Notes: a model not told the origin generated them from the letters alone. Positions 21,921 to 36,046 are shown, counted from the first letter of the stretch. The stretch: DNA of 64,000 nucleotides from Paulownia fortunei (GCA_019321725.1 CM033115.1:11170673-11234672); one strand, 5' to 3'. Program-made: numbers and translations.

Positions 21921-24769
21921 GGAGGAAGCACTTTGGATTTGTTTTTCCTAGGTCGCTTTTGATGAAGTTGGTGTAAGGGGTGAAAAATAATTTTATGAAA
22001 TGGGCAATTTGTGACTTGTGAGAGGCTAAGGGTATTGCTATGATTCCCTTTTTATTTTCACTTTTACAATACTGTTTTTCAGAACCAAAATGTACTTGTG
22101 GTTCTCGTTTTCATTGAAAATATCTGGAAATTTTTTTTTGTCCATTTTCCAGTCCATTTCTTAAAATGGGATTTACAAGTTTTGCAACGTAAATGTCAAT
22201 ATCAATATTCAATTATTCATTACGACCTTCTTTTTAGTCAAAATTGGTCATGCATAAATTGCCAATATTTTTTAGAGTCGAAGGGTATTTGGTTAGGTTA
22301 TAACTTATAAGCTTTTTAAAGTAAGGTATATCATAAAATTTAAAAAATTATCCCTACCACATTGAACCAAACAATTCTTGCCTATTTGTTGCATAAACTG
22401 TGGTTTTGAAATTAGAAGTGTAAACCACACCACAAAAAGTGGTTTAGTAGCAGTTTGGGACTAAAAAAATAGAACTACATACTGCATATTATATAAATTT
22501 TATGAAAATAAATATTTACGTAAAATTAAATAAAAAGTGCATTACCCAAAAAGTAGAAGGGAAAAGAAATTAAATGAAAGTGTTTGCCATGTATGAATAG
22601 AAGAAATCATTTCCTAAGTTATTACTAGATTTTTTAATCTTAATTTATTCTTTTACTTACTTTCTCGGGTGATTTTCTTAACAGTTTACAATCAAATTAA
22701 TAGAATCCAACTATCCAATAATCCTATTTGAAAGCGTACTTGATTGTGTCTTCAAGCTCTTGATTAAGGATATTTTTTATTAAGAAAGGAGGAGTACACT
22801 TATTGTGTTAATCTGTATTGAGTTTTCTTCATTTTGTGAGATCAAATTGGATTGTACAGCTGTATCAAGGACCAATTATTTTTTCTTTTTTATGTAGAAA
22901 CTATTAACATATCAAATTATTCACAAGAAATTTTCGAGTATAAAGATATAAAAATGGAATATGTTGAATTTGAGGAGTTTGAAAAACGCAAGACACTTTA
23001 ATTTTTTTTTATATTTTTTCAATTCATGCTCGCAACTATTCTTTGGATTTATTGGTGTCGGTTTGTTCATTTCCATAATTAGAAGGATCAAGTTCTTTTA
23101 AAACTGCATACATCCATAGAAACAAATTTTGGATTCGAAAATATTTCTTGAGCTTTTAAGATTCATAATTTGGGTATTATTTAGGTTAATTTAGAAAAAC
23201 TCGACAAAATATCGTTTATATAACAAAATTTGTATTTCAAATTCGCAATAATTCGGAAGCAAATCGATACACAATACCTAATAGTTTTATTAGAACAATA
23301 CATTTGTGTGAAAATTGTCAATAAAATTATATTATCTAGTAAAATTATATATGTATTGAAAAAATAAAATAATATGTTAGTATAATGTAATCTTAATAAA
23401 AGAGGAACAAAATTCTGTAATTCATCGCTTTTTTAAAGAAAAAATTCGGGAATTGTTATACTACTGTTTATGAAAGATTTTATTCGAGTTATTTTTAAAA
23501 TTTCGGAGAATTTTATTACTATGCATACACCAACGAAAACATAGATGATTAATTTGAAGGAAAATACTTTCTACAAACAACTAACTGTTTTTTTATGATT
23601 TTTGTTCTTTGCCTTCTAGTCACTGAATTTGTTATTTCTCTTGCAAATATTTTGGGTAGATTAGAAGTATTCTCTGCTGAAATCTGATCATATAGATGCC
23701 TTTAACTTTGGAATGTGGAATTGTTTTAACTAAGGAGATTTCAATGGAATGGGGATTTGGAGTTTAGGGACAAGGCCATATATTTGGAAACAACTTCAAA
23801 ATTGCTTCTTCTTTCAAAATTTGATTACAAAAAACTCATTTGAGAGGAAAAAAGAAAAAGAAATTAGAAAGATTGTAATTTTCTTGCAAATTTTTTTATA
23901 ATAAATGAATTGATCATTTATTGCGGATATATTTCTTAGTTTTACCGTAAACTAACTTATAAACATCCGAAACCGCTCGTACCTTTGCTTTTATTCACAA
24001 AACGACAATATGAACTTCCTCTTTGCCTGACAACTAGGTCTGAAATTAATTTTAAAAAAAAAACTAAAATCGCATGTGATCACCCCTATTTTAAGATATC
24101 TTATAGTTAGATATTTATGAGCTTTTAAGATGTTTTAGAGTGTTTGGTAAAATTTTAGGAGATGAGTATTATAAACTCTTAAAATAAGATAGTAAGATAT
24201 TATAAGTTTCTTCAAAAAATAATAGTAAGGAATTCCCAAATTATTTTTATTTTTATAACAAAGTCTTATTTATAAAATTGTCTTTATTAATATTTTATAA
24301 ATTCTATGATCATTTCATATAGGGTTGAACATGAAATAAAAAATCGTCCTAACTACCGACTATGCCATACCAAACCATTTTCGTCGAATTGCTATGTAAA
24401 TTGCAGTTGTAAATTCAAATAAAATCGCATCACCTTATACGATTTGATTGTAGTTCAGAATTCGAATAAACCAGACCACACGATATATTTTTTAGTTTAT
24501 CAATATTTAATATTAAATTTAATTTTAATAGTTAATTCTTAATTGTACTTACTTATTAAATTTAATTTTAATAGTTAATTCTTAATTGTACTGACTTATT
24601 AAATTTAATTTATTAATTAACTCTTAGTATGCTCACCAACTTCATTCTCACAATTATTTTTCTTTTCATTCACTCAAGCTCTAAGGCAAGGGGTGTGTAT
24701 GTTTAATTTAATTTTAAAAAGTTTAACATTTTTTTTCCTTTTAGAAACAGTAGTATATATAGTTTTTTC
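21921..24769. other. AT-rich intergenic DNA without a supported gene
   Basis: No protein I recognise on either strand. The open frame at 22098-22310 is an isolated composition artefact. A 43-bp tandem repeat lies at 24511-24632. Sequence around 24080-24240 is full of CTTATAAGAT-like words of a type common in plant MITEs, but I could not pair its ends. Confidence 0.6.
24511..24632. repeat. 43-bp tandem repeat, almost 3 copies
   Basis: TATTAAATTTAATTTTAATA starts at 24511, 24554 and, with changes, 24597. The first two 43-bp units differ at one position (TACT/GACT boundary) and the third is partial. Confidence 0.85.
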
Positions 24770-26057
24770 TGTTGTCCTATCCACAAGCATACGGTATCAA
24801 ATTTTAGTGTAGCAAGATGAATAGAATATCATCTCCATTGCAATTGATATCAAACATGCACTAATTACTATAATGATAATAGTCCAAAATTTTATTTAGA
24901 TGATTCAAACAAAAGTTACAATTAATTAACTAAAAATTCTAAAATTAAATTGTAAAAGTTCACTTGAGCAAATTGTTAAAGACTTAATATGCAAACAATT
25001 CTCGAGGTATGATTCATCTAATTTTTACCTACATTTATCAATTCAATTCATCAAATTCTAGCCAACAATTTATAAGTCTAAAATTCCTAAAGTAATCAAC
25101 TCCCTATCTCAAGTATCGAGTGATTATAATTTTTCATTCAGATTTTGATATCCTTACAAAAATTGAAAACTAAAATTCTATCAATGCCCAATGGATTCTT
25201 TTACAAGACTTTAAAGTTTTCATAAACCTCCCAACTCTATGAATTCTAAAATTATGTTACCCTGTAGTCTTGTATAAATTACCTCTCTGGAGTGCCAAAT
25301 TTCATATACCAAACAATCTAGATTAGTGATTAAGAAATCCAGATGCAATCATATTATAATAACACAAATAAATTATGGACTTGAAATAGCATGAATTGAA
25401 TATCAAAACTTACGATCCGATGTCAGTTACATCATTCCCTAGATACAACAATTTAGTTAATAATGGATGTAGAAAAACTTCTAGAAAGTTTCTATACATC
25501 ATGAAAAACAAACAAGACATAAAAGGAATTTAATTAACAAATGTCATAAATCCTCTCTATATCTAAATGATAGACGCCTTCAATTATGTTGTCGATATTT
25601 CTTCCTTGAATCCAAGCCTTCTTCGAGTGTTCTCCAAGTTGCAATTAATTATGAATCTTCTATTTATACTCTTTCCTAAAAACTCACTTTAAAGACCAGA
25701 TTTGCATAAAAGTCCAATAAATAGCGCCCTGGCGATGAAACAACAACTAGGCATGAAGTACTCAATTTTTCGTGTAGCAGCAATGGCATCTCAGACACCT
25801 ATATAGCGCCTTGGCACCATACATATAGTTGTTCTACTTTTTTTGCAAACAACATATGGCTCGAGTCATATGGTGCCGCGGCATTATTTGGCCAATTTTT
25901 CTTGCATGTATCCATCTTCTTGGATCCGCATAACTTGTTTCATTATTCTACTCCAATAATATAAACAAAACACATAAAACACCATAATAATTACTTGAAA
26001 ACTAATAAATAATTAAATTAAAGGTACTTGAATTGTAGATATGAAACCAACTCAACA
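24770..26057 (-). repeat. 3' LTR of Athila-like element (about 1288 bp)
   Basis: Pairs with 34812-36046 over its whole length. Shared blocks include ATTGATATCAAACATGCACTA, TTCACTTGAGCAAATTGT, GAGGTATGATTCATCTA, AATCTAGATTAGTGATYAA and, at the far end, AGAAACCAACTCAA. Both copies include the GCGCC..GGC word cluster common in Athila LTRs. By eye the copies differ at roughly 15-20% of positions plus indels, which means an old insertion. Confidence 0.87.
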
Positions 26058-27480
26058 AATATTCCAAAATTTAAATATTTGCTTGTCTTAAAAATAAAAC
26101 AGAAAAGAAACACTAGAACAAATGAACTAAGAGCGTAAACTTGAGTATCAACAAGAGCCAAATCATCTATACACCACAAAGATAGCCAAAATTACGTTAA
26201 AAGAAACATCAGAACGTGTTAATGTCTAAGCGTCGACATGCACACTACTTTTATTAACTTTGTGACCTTGTGTGTGTGTGTGTGAAGTGTGTGTGAAGCC
26301 AATTTTCCAAATCATATTTCATCACTCAAATAAGTTTTTATGATCAAACACTTTCTAGAAGATCAACTTTTTTACATAGAATTGAAACATTTCCCAAACT
26401 CCATAGGTCTGCATTTCATATTGATCTCCACTAATGTAGGTGTGCAATAGCATCACGAAGCAAAAGGACTTTCTAAGCTTGTAATGCATAGCTTGGGTAA
26501 TGGCAGAAAATTTTTAAAAAATATAGCTCAAATTACCCATGTCACAATCATCTATGAACCACATAGAGAACTATGTACAGCACATCAACCTCTCAAAGTA
26601 TCCCCTCAATGTCAACTTGACATACATTTCATTGAATACTTTTCTTTTGACACCCGTTTTTCTTTCACTTCATTCATCATTATTCTTTTTCTATTCTTTT
26701 CTCTTTTTCTTATCTTTTTGTCTTTCTTTTTTTTTTATTTGTAGATTTATTCCCTTTATTCATCAAGTAAACATTCCCAAATTTATTCAATTCATTATAT
26801 ACAAGGGGTTGTATTTATTTCTTTCTCGTTTTAGGAAGATCTACTCACACCTCATATCTACCTCTCCAAATTCTACCTTTTACTAGCCATTGTACTCTAT
26901 GCTCCATAATTTTCTCCTAGATTGATCGTGTTTTAAGTGAAGGGTAATAATTATGGACAATTATTTATGAGGCTCAAATGATTATGTATGGGATATCAAA
27001 GAAAAGGTTTTGTTAGGCTCATTCGGGACATAAGGCATTTCTGATAAAGGGTTGACTAGAAAGGATCAAATGGGCCAAAATTGGGCTAGATCATCTATCT
27101 AATACTATGTCACCTAGGATTTCACCCAAACAATGATCAAACAAGTTCTAGAATTTGATGGAATCGTCCTGAAAGTTATTGTTCCCTATAATCTATCTCT
27201 AAGTAATAAACATAATTTGATAAATAGCTAGTGCTCATTACGTTCAAGGATCACAAAGCAAGTGAAACCAACACCCATGTCACATTCTTAAGCATAGACA
27301 ACATCAATCAGTCTCAATAAGTTTTCATCAAGGCAATCAGATTTCATCATTGGATATAATAATTCAGCATAAATACAACTTAAGCATACACATTTTTTAG
27401 CATAATAACCAAATAAAAAGACAAAAATAATAGCCTACTAATGTGAAAGTGACAACCCAAAAAGTCGCAAAATAAACCCT
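26058..27480 (-). other. 3' untranslated internal region of the Athila-like element
   Basis: Lies between the post-integrase ORF and the 3' LTR. It is AT-rich, with a (TG)n microsatellite (26269-26284) and a pyrimidine-rich stretch (26640-26740) that reads as hydrophobic frames on the plus strand. No domain was recognised. A clean polypurine tract next to the LTR edge was not seen. Confidence 0.55.
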
Positions 27481-28730
27481 CTCTAACTTAAATGAGATAT
27501 TATTCTCAATGGATCAAAGAAAATGTATAATAGACAAATTTTCTGAATAATGAAAGCATCATGGGGGATGGTAGTCTCATCATCCTCAAATGAGGATAGA
27601 AGGAGCATAGGCAGCAGAGGGAAGTGAATGTCAAAAGTGCCCAAAGAAGAGCCATCCAAACGAATAACTAGGCCATAGCAATATCGCGCTCTAGTACATA
27701 TACCCAATAAGTAGCATTTGGTGGCGCCCATGACGGGCTCACGTTGGAGCTAGCGGACCTCGCGGACCTATTGACAAAGGTTAGAAGCAGAGCCATGGAC
27801 AACAGATAGTGGTTTGAATACTAAGGAATGGTGCCAGAAGGAGGAGAAGCAACTTATGGTGCTGGTACAGAAAACTCACAGAGAGGACCAACAGAAAGCT
27901 CAAGCGGGTCAACTTGCTCTTCAATAATATACCAAGCACTAGAAAGATATGGCTCAGTATCGATCTTTGCAGAGCATGGTTGTTTTGTAATATAAGATAG
28001 TGTTTGGGTGATGACTTGTCTCATCATGACCCCACTCAGTGCCCCACATCGTAACAAAGTCCACATATGAAGAAAGTGTGAGGTAAATCACCCTCACTCG
28101 ACCAACATTAATGCTTATGTTGTAGGTAATAGCATACAACAGTAGAGCTTGGTCCCTAGTAACATTGTTATAGTAGGTGGTAGGCATAAGCTTGGCATAT
28201 ATGAGTGCCAAGATCTACCATAGATGTTGAGATCACTGGTGGGAAAAGAGAGGGCAACAACTGTTGATTAGCTTGAAAATTTTCACTGAGCACTGTGGTA
28301 AAAAAGTACATGAATGATATAAAGAATGTCATAATCAATAAGGAGTGTGGTATATTGATCCTCCTCGAGAGGATCTGGTAAATGATAGTACTCATTGATA
28401 ATCCACCCATGGAAGGATACATATTTGCCCCAAATAAAAACTTTCTTGTGCTTATGTTTAGGTGCATTAGCATAGAATTCCATAACCACAAAAATAATAG
28501 TAGTTCAGGCTAAGTTGCAAACATCTCCTACTCTCTATCCTGAATCATGTTAATGATATAACCACAAGACAATTGTAAAGATCGAAGGCTCGTTGCAGGA
28601 TAAGGCTCTTCTTCACAAGTAGGTTTGATATCATTCTTAAGCATCTTCACTGACAACACAATTCGATCAAAGAGGCAAAAGTGGTGGCCTTTGCCTCGCC
28701 TTTACCCTTACTTTGCTTCGATGCCATATC
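27481..28730 (-). pseudogene. Post-integrase ORF with plant-transposon-protein domain (Athila-type), broken
   Basis: A minus-strand start MASKQSKGKGEAKA lies at about 28724. Further down, several frames together give the pattern of the putative plant transposon protein domain seen after pol in Athila-like elements: VMEFYANAPKHKHKKVFIWG then KYVSFHGWIINEYYHLPD (28490-28370), then LIYAKLMPTTYYNNVTRDQA then LLLYAITYNISINVGRV (28210-28100). Frames change at least twice and stops occur, so it is not functional. The role of this domain in the element is not known. It is sometimes placed where an env-like ORF would sit. It is in the same orientation as the pol upstream (30.1-32.8 kb). Confidence 0.7.
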
Positions 28731-30070
28731 AACAATCCTAGAAAAAAACACATGTTAAACAAATGCAGATAAAAGAAAAAAAAAAGAACAATGGCACACG
28801 CAAAAGTCTAGCAATAATGTAATGGCATCAAAGGAGAGTAACGAATTCAATCCCGAAACCAACCCACTACCCTACCCAATGTGCAATGGGACAAATGCTT
28901 ATTTTCAAATAAAGAAATGGCATAAGACAATAATGGAGCACAAGAAAATGAAGCACTCTCAAGCATGAAACACAAAACACACTTAAGCTCAGAAATCAAA
29001 TGCAATGAAGAGATGTATGAATAGAGAATATCTCAGCATGCTAAATCCACACACGGTGGTCTCAACATCACTAATATGCAACATGATTAGAATTGAAATG
29101 GAAGTACACTAATGTAGCATATAGAAGTGCACAAATGAAAAATGATTGAAATTTAAATGGAAAGGATGTTGCAATGTAGCACAATAATGAAAACTACACC
29201 CTCTAAAGGACTTAAAACGTCATATTATGCATCCTCTTATAGTTCAGACATTTCATAGCATAGTGCCACAACCTAGCTCTTATGAATCTTTATAAAACTT
29301 GACCCCCAAATTTTAATTAATCAACCACTACTAATCCAATGCCAATCACAAAATTGAGCCACATCCTTATGAAACACCTCAACTAACAAGTAAGTCATGA
29401 CTAAAATGAATAGAAGTTGGAAAAAAACTTACCAATGGAGAAAGTTGTGGTGATGTGCGTGAGTGAAGATGAACGAGTGTGTGTGATATGTTTAAAGGTA
29501 CAACGATGAAGGATTTAATAGGTAGAGTGTGTACATGGTGTGTACATGAATGTGTGGGGGAAGGGAGTACTGAGGGCTTATGCATGTTTTGATTTGTGAT
29601 GTTAGGTGAAAAAATGGTTCTAGCCCTTTTAAATTCTTTTTTTCATTTGCCCGGCATCGTACCGCAACCCTAAAGGAATAGCACCATTGTGTTGTGTGTT
29701 CACTTTGTTGTGGACCAATATCGTGTTGGGGCACCCTGTACCATGCCAAGACACCATGGATGCAGTTGGTTAGGCTAGAGATTTACACCGCGGTGCCCTA
29801 TACAGAGCCAGGACATTGGAATGCGGGGTCGAGGCTCGATATAAGGCACGTTAAATTCCATCAATGTAATTTTTTGTGTCATCTTTCATGTTCTATCCTG
29901 TAAGGAAAGCAATTAAAATTGTCAAAATTAACACACACTAAAGAATGAAATAACCAACTATCCTATGCTAGAATTTTACTAAAAACACATAATTAAGATT
30001 GAAAGAAACCAATGTAAATATTTTGGGTTGTCTCCCAAGAAATGCTAAGTTAGTCTTCAGCCAGATTAAT
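28731..30070 (-). other. Spacer between integrase and post-integrase ORF of the Athila-like element
   Basis: No coding pattern was recognised. The GC-richer part, 29640-29840, contains words such as GCGGTGCCCTATAC and GGCATCGTACCGC, similar in style to the GCGCC clusters in the LTRs. Short frames at 29379-29749 on the minus strand and 29694-29903 on the plus strand are not supported. Confidence 0.5.
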
Positions 30071-33000
30071 GCTTCAACCATTGGCCAATGACACAAAAAT
30101 AACCGCCTATCATCGCCTCTGAACTCAATGGCACTGAAAAGAGACATTGTATGAACAATAAAAGGACCTGACCTTCAAGACTAGAGTTCACTTGAAAAAA
30201 GCCTCAATTAAGAATTAAAGAGTAATACTTGCTGTCTGGGTTGGAATTCGCATCTCAAAATCATCTTATCATGCCACTTCTTAGTTCTTTCCTTGTAAAT
30301 CTTGGTATTCTCAGTATATGCATTATGATAGAATTCCTCCATCTCGTCCAACTACAAGAGTTACTTGTCCCCAACTGCCTTAAGGTTAAAATTTAACTAT
30401 TTCACTGCCTAATAAGCTCGATGTTCCAACTCTACTGGAAGATGACATAGCTTACCGAACACCAACTGACATGGAGACATACTAATTAGAGTCTTGTAAG
30501 CTATGCTGAAGACCCAAAGTGCATCGTCAAGCTTGTGGCCTAATCCTTGTAATTAGTACTAACTATCTTTTCTAGGATTTGCTTGACTTCGCTATTGGAG
30601 ATTTCGGCTTGCCCATTGTATTAGGGGTGATATCCAAGTGTTATCTTATGCTTTATACCATACTTTGCAACAAGGTTATTGAATAACTTATTACCAAAGT
30701 GCGTACCTTCATCACTAATGATTACTCTATGAGTGCTAAATTATGTGAATATATGCTTGTTTAAATATTTCAACATTGCCTTAACATCACTGGTTGGTGT
30801 AGCAAGTGCCTTAACCCATTTAGAAATGTAGTCCACAGCTAGCAAAATGTTCACTTGACCAAAGAATGGAGGAAACGGACCCATAAAGTTAATTCCCCAT
30901 ACATAAAAGAGTTCAATTTCTAACAAGTTGGTGAGAGAAAGCTCGTGACATTATGTGATGGTCCCTGCTCGTTAGCATTGATCACATGTTTTCACAAAGG
31001 TATATAAATTTTTAAATAAATAAGGCCAATAAAATCCAAATTGTAATACAATTGTCATTGTCCCACTAAGCCCCCAAAGTGACCACCACATAAAGATGAA
31101 TAACAGTGGTGAATAATCTCCGAAGTCTCCTCCATAGGAACATACATCCTAATCACTGAATCTAGGCATATCTTGAAAAGTAGAGAGTCATCCCATAAAT
31201 ATAACTTGATGTCATGCATGAACTTCTTCTTTGGGTGGGATATAGGGTCCAGAGGTAAAACTCTGTCCCCAAGGTAATTCATAAAATTGCATTCCATGAA
31301 AGTTAAGCCTCTATTGCCAAAATAACTCATCCAGGAATGCCTCTTGAATTGTTATTTCCATGACCTCTCTGGCAACTATCTTTGCACGATCACCTCAAGT
31401 CCTACATAGGATACACATTGACCAAGAACTATACCTTTTTTCACCATGAAATGACATTTATCCAAATTGAGGACTAAGATAAATTTCTCACATCTCTACA
31501 AAATAAGAGAAATATGGCACTGATCAAAAGAGAAATCAAAAATTGAGAAATCATCCATAATTTCTTCCATCATATCATGGAAGATGTACATCATACATCT
31601 GTGAAATATGGTAAGTACATTGCACAACCTAAAAGGCATCTTATGAAAAGCAAAAGTACTATACAGACATGTAAACATAGTTTTCTCTTAGTCTTTGGAG
31701 GCAATGGAAAATTGGTTATACCCCGAATAACTTTAAAGAAAATAATAATATTGGTACCTTGCTAGACAATCTACATTTGGTCAATAAAGACAAAGTGACC
31801 CTGATAAGTAGCCTTACTCAATTTCCTACAGTCACTGTCCTAGTTGAGATAAGCTCTTTAATATCATTTTTAACTGCATTCATACCCCCCTTCTTTAGGA
31901 CAACTTGCACTGGACTAACTCAAGAGCTACCTAAAATCGCATAATAACCCTACCTTAAGCTATTTTAACACCTCAACTCATACAACCTCTTTCATAACAG
32001 GACTAAATGCCTTTGATACTCAATCAAAGGTATATACGAGTCATCCATTAAAATCTTATACATAATAATCGATGGACTAATGCCTTTTAAATCAGATATT
32101 GACCAACCTACGACAGACTTATGTTTCCTCAAGATACAAGGTAATTTATCCAATTCCAAATGAGATAAAGAAGTAGAAATTATTACCAGAAGTGTCATTT
32201 TCACTCAAAAATACATATTAATTTCAGATTTATATTTGGTGTCTCCTTAGTAACCGTATCTCCCAAATTCTTTAATGAATTTATTTTCTTCACTTTAGCC
32301 TGCAAAGGATCAACAGAAAATAAATAGTTTATCAAATCCTTATCATTAGCTAAAAAAATCCTTACCTTACATCATGGAGTGAATAAAGCATCTCTCCAAG
32401 GGGTCTGTAGGTGATTACTTGATGAGGTGGTCATATATGCACTTCTCCAACATTTCAATCCGGTGGCATCTGATGGGTTCCTCTTGAAACTTCATGGCTT
32501 GGTTGATGTTGAATATCACCTTATCATTATTGACTCTCATAGTCAACTCTCCACAATGCATGTCTATCAACACTCTACTGGTAGTAATGAACGTAGAATT
32601 AGAGAAATTTCTTGGTTTTCTTCTATATCAAGCACCATAAAATCTATCAGAAATGTGAATGTGTCCACCTTCACCAAGATATTTTAGAACTCCTCTGGGA
32701 TAGGTAACAAACCTATCTGCTAACTACAAGGTATTGTAGATGGCTTCACTTCTCCTAGTCCTAATTTCTTGAAAATAGAAAGTGGCAATTTATACTTACT
32801 TCAAGATCAAAAAGTGCTCTATCAAATAAAAAACCTCATATAGTGCAAGGAATAGTAAAACTCCTTATATCTTTTAACTTCTTAGGTAGCTTTTTATGAA
32901 TAATAGCACTATATTCCTCTATAAGCTTGTTTGTCTCAAAATTCACTGGTTTCATATTTCTTGACATCACATCCTTCATGAACTTTGCATAATTCGGCAT

Positions 33001-34781
33001 TTGCTCTAAAACATCTGCAAAAAGGATGTCAATGTGAATTTTCTTAAAGATTTACAAAATTAGCAAATTGAGCATCTAACTTTTTCTTTTGGAATCTTTG
33101 AGGAAAAGGGAGAAAAGCATTAAAATTAGAAAAAAGTTCAGACTTACAAGTAGATTTAGGCTTATCAGCCCCTTTTTGTTCTCTATTCTAAATTGCCTCT
33201 TTTTTTTACTGCTCCACCTCTCAACTTTGGATGGATGTGTAAGTTTGAGGCCTATTTGTAGTTGATCTCTTCAACTCTAGGCTCTTGATCTCAATACCAC
33301 TCCTAAGTTGTTTCGCCTTGTGATGCTCCCTAGGATTGACCTCGGGAAAATTTCCATTTTTCTATTGTGTACTGACTGTCCTATATGGTATAGTGATTTC
33401 ATTTATGCTTCCACACTAGATGCCAACTACCCAATCTGAGTCTCAATGCTGCCAAGCTTAACCTCGTCCTAATTAAACCTAGCTCTCGTCTCTCCAATGA
33501 AAATTCTAAGCACATTCTCTAAAGATGTCTTTTTCTCACCCCCTTAAGTGTTAGAACTAGATGGATGTTATAGCCTAGAGGGGGTTGAAGCATATTTCTA
33601 TTATTCCCATAGGATAGATTCTCATGATTCCGAAGCCCAAGATGACAATGAGTTAGCACTTGATTGCCCCTATAGTTGAAGTTTTGGTTGTTCACATTAT
33701 TTACTTGCTCGTTGGACTCTGATATGGTATATGGTAAGCTAGTAGATGCAGTAGCATCCACTCCTTGAGAAGACCCATTAGTAGTCCATACTACTAATTA
33801 ATTTGAAAGTGCAAAGACTTGTGCAATAAGTGCAGTCGGTGGATCTAACTCTAGAACCCCAGCTACCTTCTTGATCGATGATCTTTCAAAAGGCCATTGG
33901 TAGCTATTGGTAGCTATTGGTGGCCATATCCTCAAGTAATAAAAGAGCATCTTTTGCAATCTTAGACATCAATGTGCCACCAGCTGTAGCATCAATACTG
34001 GCCCTTCTTTGTCTATTCAACTGTAATATCCCTTATTGTCAATCCTCATAATTGTGTTATGAGCATCTCCTCAGAAGATCCTTGAATTGCTCACATGCCT
34101 CATACAATGGTTCAAAGTCCATCTGTTTGAACTGAGCAATCTCGTTTTTCAATTGAAGAGTCTTATTAGGTAAAAAGAATTTAGCAAGAAACTTCTGGGT
34201 TTGATCATTCTAATTAGTGATTCTTTCTTGTGTGAAAGTTTGTAGCCACAGTCTTGACTTATATCGGAGAGAGAATAGGAATAAACAGTCTGATAGCCTT
34301 ATTTGACACCCCATTCATCTCATTCGTGTCGCATATCTCCAAAAGCATGGCTATCTGAGCATTTAAATTATCTAATGTGCCTATCCCAAACTGATTCTGG
34401 TGAAATAAGAGCAGGTTTCAACTTAGAGTTATTTGCAATGATTGGTTGGTGCGTAATAGTGGAATAAATATGTGGTATGTTGAAAGTAATCATGGATAGC
34501 TCTTTGTAGTTATTGTTGCGGTTGTGGTAATGGTAGAATTTTATTGTTATTGTTGTTATTGTTATTCTGAGGTTCCATTGCTCTAGCTTTTTTTACTCCT
34601 TACTATCCTTATCCTCGAAGTGTTCTTTCGATTTCTAGATCAAAACAAAGTAATTCAACTTTTAGCTCTTCGCACTGATAGTCAAGACTCAACAAACAAT
34701 GCAGATTACATAAAACAAAACAAATCTAAATTAAAATTATGACTACTTGGTAAAAATATTAGCACAAATAAGAAATTTCAA
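30071..34781 (-). pseudogene. Athila-like Ty3/gypsy gag-pol remnant
   Basis: Order on the minus strand, from 34781 down: an Asn-run gag N-terminus (about 34590-34530) and degenerate gag to about 33100. Protease region near 32790-32560 has KKLGLGEVKPSTIP and ILVKVDTFTF then LIDFMVLDIEEN. RT is at about 32200-31480. Integrase has the zinc/linker region HHCYSSLCGGHFGG (31110-31070), the core WGINFMGPFPPFFGQVNIL then LAVDYISKWVKALATPT (30900-30790), and a C-terminus with AYKTLISMSPCQLVFGKLCH (30500-30440), then YKERTKKWHDKMIL and REFQPRQQVLLFNS-like sequence (30290-30230). This integrase tail is typical of Athila. Stops and frameshifts occur throughout, so the element is inactive. Two LTRs and a primer site enclose it. 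Confidence 0.85.
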
Positions 34782-34799
34782 TTCCCCGCAATGGCGCCA
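34782..34799 (-). other. Primer binding site of the Athila-like element (tRNA-Asp type)
   Basis: Minus strand TGGCGCCATTGCGGGGAA is close to the TGGCGCCGTTGCCGGGGA primer site complementary to plant tRNA-Asp, known for Athila. It lies 12 bp inside the 5' LTR edge at 34812. Confidence 0.8.
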
Positions 34800-34811
34800 A
34801 AATTTATTCAC

Positions 34812-36046
34812 TGAAATCTTACTTTCAAGCGTATGGTGTCAGATTTTAGTTTAGCAAAGTATCAGCTCCACAAGTATTGATATCAAACATGCACTAAGTA
34901 CCATAATTATAAAAGTCCAAACTTTATTTAGATAATTCAAACAAAAGTGGTAATTAATTAAACTAAAAATCCTAAAATTAAACTATAAAATTTCACTTGA
35001 GCAAATTGTCAAACACTTAACTTGCAAACAATTCTAGAGGTATGATTCATCTAGTTTTTACCTATATTTACCGATCCAGTTTATCAATTTCAAACCAACA
35101 ATTTATAAGTCAAAAATTCCTAAAATATTCAACTCTCTCTCTTGAGTATCTAGTGATTATAAATTTGAATTTAGGTTTCAATATTCCTATAAAAATCGAA
35201 AACTAAAATTCTATCAAATCCAAATGGATTCTTTTACAAAATTTCAAATGTTTTATAAGCCTCTTGACTCTATGAATTTCTAAATTGTATTACCATATGA
35301 CATGCATAAAATTCTCTCTCCTGATTGCCGAATTTTATATGCTAAGCAATCTAGATTAGTGATCAAGTAATCCATATGCAATTGACTTAAAATAACACAA
35401 ATAAATTGAGGAACTTAAAATAGCATGAATTAGATATCAAAACATATAATCCCACATTGGTACTAGAATTTAGTTACTAACGGATGTAGAAAAACTCCTA
35501 GACAAGTTTGTATGCATCATGAAAATAAACTAAAAATAAAAGAAAGAATTCAATTCACAAAGGTCAGAAATCCTCTCTGTATCCAAATGATAGACGTCTT
35601 CAATTATGTTGTTCATGTTTCTTCCTTGATTCCAAGCCTTCTTCGGGTGTTCTCCAAATTGCAAAAATATTGGGAATGAATTATGAATATTCTATTTATA
35701 CCATTTTCCCAAAAACTCACTTAAAAGAATTGATTTGGGTAAAAATCTGACAAATAGCGCCCCAACATGATAAAATGGCATCTAGGTGTGAAGTACTCAG
35801 TTTTTCATGTAGCAGCAATGGTGTCTAGGCACCATACATGCGATTCTTCTACTCTTTTTTGCAAACAGTGCCACGGCACCAACTGTCTTTTAGCCAATTT
35901 TTCTTGTATTTCTCCAACTTCTTGGATCTGCAAAACTAGTCTCATTGTTCTACTCCCGCAAAGAAAAAAAAACACACAACCTCACAATAATCGCTTGAGA
36001 ACTAATAAAAAATTAAGCTACATGTAGATAAGAAACCAACTCAATA
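34812..36046 (-). repeat. 5' LTR of Athila-like element (about 1235 bp)
   Basis: Partner of 24770-26057. The inner edges align base for base (TGAAATCTTACTTTCAAGCG against TGTTGTCCTATCCACAAGC). At the outer end AGAAACCAACTCAA is shared and similarity then stops. Flanking 5-mers do not form a clean duplication, as expected after long decay. Confidence 0.87.

Noticed and set aside
22098..22310. 70-residue plus-strand frame
   Set aside because: It is isolated in AT-rich DNA, with no domain, no neighbours and no splice context.
26484..26886. Two hydrophobic plus-strand frames (86 and 115 residues)
   Set aside because: They come from a pyrimidine-rich tract in the Athila-like element's 3' region. 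Phe/Leu/Ser runs are a composition effect.
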